DNA from: Nannocystis bainbridge
GTDB lineage: Bacteria; Myxococcota_A; Polyangia; Nannocystales; Nannocystaceae
Reading direction: 5' to 3'
Length of the DNA: 64,000 nucleotides
Assembly: GCF_028368995.1 (NCBI RefSeq)
Contig: NZ_JAQNDL010000002.1
Location: forward strand, 1,485,724 to 1,549,723
Positions 62,801 through 64,000 of the stretch are shown here, in pieces. The notes below the pieces were generated by a model. It made no database searches, was not told the origin of the DNA, and saw only the letters and a program-made list of their open reading frames with translations. Position 1 is the stretch's first letter; the number at the start of each line of letters is the position of its first letter. A program made the position numbers and the translations under genes.

Positions 62801-63707
62801 CGTGCTCAGCGGCAACGGGCGCACCATGGGGACCCAGCGGCACTATCTGAGCGGCCGCCGCGTGCTGGCGGACTGGCTCGAACGCCACGCGGCGCAGTTC
62901 GGGATCGATCCCCGGGCCGTGAAGGCGATCAAGGACCCGATCGTCGTCCGCGTGATCGATGTGCCGCAAGCGGATTTCGGTCGGCTCGTGCGCGACGCCA
63001 ACGTCTCGCTGACTCAGAGCATGGCCGCCGATGTCGAGGCGGCCGCGCTCGCGCGGCAGCTGCCCGCCGACGTGCCGCGCCTGCTCCGTGACGGAGGGGC
63101 CGACGACGGGCTCGCCGAGTATCTCGGCAGTCGGGCCAGCCTCCCCCTGGTCGGGGCGCTCGAACGTAGCGGCTATCTCACCAGCTCGAACCGCGGGCGC
63201 CTGCTCGGCGCGGACGGACTCTTGAGCAGCGACGGTCGCGCGGACCTCGAGCGAATGCTCGTCGCGGCGGTGCTGCCCGTCGAGGTCGTCGAGCGGTCGC
63301 CCGAGCTCGCCAAGGCCCTCGATCGCTCCGCGGTCTCATGGCTCGCAGCGGCCGGGGCGGGTCCGGATTGGGACGTGCGCGCCGACCTGGCCGCCGCCGC
63401 GGAGGACTATCTCTCCCTCCGCTCGAGCCGCTCCTGCCTCGCACAGTGGCAAGAGCAGGGGGCGCTAGTGCAGCGCGCGACCGAGGGGCGGCCCATGGCC
63501 CGGGCGATGTTAGAAGTCCTCGACCTGGCCGCGGCCCGGCCCGTGGTGTTCGGCCGGATCGCGCAAGCGTTCGCCGCGGCCAGCCGTGAGGGCGGCGGCT
63601 TGTTCGCCAGCGTCGACCCGCTCGAAGCGCTCAAGGCCGCCGCAGCCGCGAACAACGCACCGACCGAACGCGCGTCGTCGCGGCGGCGCTGCCGAAAGGC
63701 TGCGTGA
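59865..63707 (+). CDS. Very large element protein with ddrB/ParB-like domain and Lys-rich H1-like repeats
   Basis: 1280 residues. Residues ~1-330 are helical and charged. Residues ~525-620 contain repeats like RGKRGAKKPT and short Thr/Ala/Pro repeats; ~692-705 is the Cys motif ACCGNCASGAACSL; ~718-746 is a (AAKKKTAKKK) histone-H1-like run from 30-bp DNA repeats. From ~899: RYVLVSAASLIASHDPITFD, LEKGKVIQVAQNMIPALLQN, RRLVLSGNGRTMGTQRHYL, matching the ddrB-like ParB-superfamily domain found on plasmids and phages, which continues to ~1250. Basic tails suggest DNA binding or condensation. It may be a replication/partition or internal virion DNA protein. Confidence 0.7.
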   Translation: MADQIDRIIASARDAALDIRKSYTANDALALLGIRAASDRDAESLWSAVYDATRIWLNDRPNATRGSPAWDDLRRAAREAARAGEPRTDEAARAAAERFKLKGRAPLRLWFAAYRAEEQERRLRARPERIAEEASALADDAVERAAQLGRDWAAEERERRLARYQRWLEALTPLELIDFVTLLGRSPAAARSKVGVVVPEGGSWILDEAVRAEYARRRVGFPGSPESRHALLAQDPRRKGVVLSPEKRAALAEAEVLRRRIDELRTRVQRAPMPGGPGLMFDPAGALAGYAEELPDEVMAYGHRTSEDLRDLVAQVTEDVDDIERRYAKPAPTPPPTARIEPPAPANEPAEAALLDKPILVPGEAWRYEEGADGWDTPWRPVTLRPGEGDGALYQGLTSVSGGGEGPKGSFHLFEWPDGQRAAQRAGMSPPSRDYRDRSWRVAQRKEKNVAKEGFSLDVQDGRRRRGAEQPGLQGLDVPVDTRDLYERKVRGMAAKAGQRLGIKGYNERMRAAGLPPVRTQGDAEREQPAPAAPTLATPAIPATPATPAIASRGKRGAKKPTPASEAAAKAKTAPMPATASTASTASRGKRGAKKPTTPPALKPTPARAKRAPKLRAEVVAAMPALLAQEDAAAFGPVDWSGVGITDRVREHAVKIGFAHLVDDPHHFGPRYQSTPLGREAVGAGRGVEVTACCGNCASGAACSLETPSSAPAAGQAAKKKTAKKKAAKKKTAKKKAAKKKTAKKLPRPAATRSAGDACPRKPGAIGRLVDRYTRILLRRSSALKTRQANRRDTLVAKQQARERDLAGRQTGGPATRAKAERRLKVAERKHAQQRRALEARDRAELDALKAGVECQVLGKARVANIVRQGCEDLCTLNIDGGIGGDKTAVALPSSRSAPRTLPARYVLVSAASLIASHDPITFDPRADYPSKVQERRYDRDNLEKGKVIQVAQNMIPALLQNTDIGAANGTPVVTPRRLVLSGNGRTMGTQRHYLSGRRVLADWLERHAAQFGIDPRAVKAIKDPIVVRVIDVPQADFGRLVRDANVSLTQSMAADVEAAALARQLPADVPRLLRDGGADDGLAEYLGSRASLPLVGALERSGYLTSSNRGRLLGADGLLSSDGRADLERMLVAAVLPVEVVERSPELAKALDRSAVSWLAAAGAGPDWDVRADLAAAAEDYLSLRSSRSCLAQWQEQGALVQRATEGRPMARAMLEVLDLAAARPVVFGRIAQAFAAASREGGGLFASVDPLEALKAAAAANNAPTERASSRRRCRKAA

Positions 63708-63756
63708 GCATGGTCGGGTGAGTGGGCGCGCGAGTAGCGAGCGGCGAGGGAGGTTC

Positions 63757-64000
63757 ATGCGTCCCTGCCGCAAACTCATCCCTTCCGCCGTCACGCTCGC
63801 CGGCCTGGGCGCTGGCCTCGCCGGCGCCTGGCTCATCGCTCACGGCCAGCCCGTCGCCGCGCTGTTCGTGCTCGGGCTCGGGCAGATCTTCGACCTCCTC
63901 GACGGGTGGCTCGCGCGCCGGTTCGGCGCCGTGAGCGACATCGGGGCCCGGCTGGACTGGTCGTGCGACTGCGCAGTCGCCGTCGCTGTTTACGTCGCGC
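63757..64000 (+). CDS. CDP-alcohol phosphatidyltransferase family protein, 3' partial
   Basis: 81 residues are visible, from ATG 63757 (GGGAGG upstream) to the window end. The full family signature D-x2-D-G-x2-A-R-x8-G-x3-D-x3-D is present: DLLDGWLARRFGAVSDIGAR then LDWSCD. The N-terminus has a membrane segment (LAGLGAGLAGAWLIAHG). The family transfers a phosphatidyl group from CDP-diacylglycerol to an alcohol in the inner membrane (phosphatidylglycerol phosphate, phosphatidylserine or similar). Its place 49 bp after the 1280-residue element gene suggests that it belongs to the element. Confidence 0.85.
   Translation, partial: MRPCRKLIPSAVTLAGLGAGLAGAWLIAHGQPVAALFVLGLGQIFDLLDGWLARRFGAVSDIGARLDWSCDCAVAVAVYVA

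Larger units (their letters stand above)
47729..64000. mobile_element. Integrated mobile element, one end at the tRNA-Arg fragment, other end outside the window
   Basis: The tRNA fragment is on the minus strand, so its missing 5' side faces higher coordinates; by the usual integration geometry the element lies there and the intact tRNA should sit at the far junction. Content agrees: an ART-like gene, SDH-type protease, spike-like protein, DNA methyltransferase, XRE regulator, J-domain protein, a series of tightly spaced TM-anchored proteins, a murein peptidase and a ddrB-like protein. No integrase is seen inside the window and no tailed-phage structural genes are recognised. The boundary is well supported; the nature of the element is inference. 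Confidence 0.6.

Overview
This is a GC-rich chromosomal window that looks like a myxobacterium (Myxococcota), most likely Nannocystis-like. The reasons are many lipoproteins with von Willebrand, calcium-binding or Thr/Ser-stalk architectures, an archaeal-type ProRS, an RsbR-like STAS protein, a PilZ protein, a Ser/Thr-kinase remnant, and a GC content that falls only in a few AT-rich islands. The taxonomic call is inference; no 16S rRNA gene is present.

Positions 1-24.7 kb are mainly core genome: the end of an RND transporter, a PAS-STAS regulator, a PilZ protein, era-der, two tandem vWA lipoproteins, proS, plsC-like, a CBS protein, ctaA, murJ, a UbiA-family prenyltransferase with dtd, a membrane protein, a cupin, an LRR-like lipoprotein and a frameshifted HEXXH metallopeptidase. 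Three arrays of an unusual repeat (CATG every 14 bp) sit directly against the 3' ends of minus-strand genes near 1.4, 16.0 and 19.5 kb.

Positions 24.7-34.6 kb are an accessory, decaying zone. Two TPR-thioredoxin lipoprotein genes are each followed by tyrosine-recombinase sequence, one a short remnant and one truncated. A fragment of a methyltransferase-like protein and an orphan spike-like gene are both related to genes on the element at 50-59 kb. Core genes return at 34.6-39 kb (lepB with a very large insertion, lepA), followed by lipoproteins, a TetR/NmrA divergent pair and hypothetical genes up to 47.5 kb.

At 47.73-47.79 kb there is a 60-base 3' fragment of a tRNA-Arg(CCU). Its orientation implies that an integrated element occupies 47.79 kb to beyond the window end. 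The element carries an ADP-ribosyltransferase-like gene with a small partner, a SDH/ClpP-like protease, strong hairpins, and a compact set of virus-like genes. Minus strand: spike protein, tiny membrane protein, DNA methyltransferase, coiled-coil protein, J-domain protein and XRE repressor. Plus strand: several single-TM proteins, a Cys-motif structural-like protein, a LysM protein, a Pro-rich anchored murein peptidase, a TM-anchored methyltransferase-like protein, a 1280-residue ddrB/ParB-like protein with histone-H1-like tails, and a CDP-alcohol phosphatidyltransferase. No tailed-phage structural gene is visible. The density of membrane-anchored and envelope-acting proteins makes this the best candidate for an undescribed system, possibly a membrane-containing non-tailed virus, although no capsid or packaging gene could be recognised.
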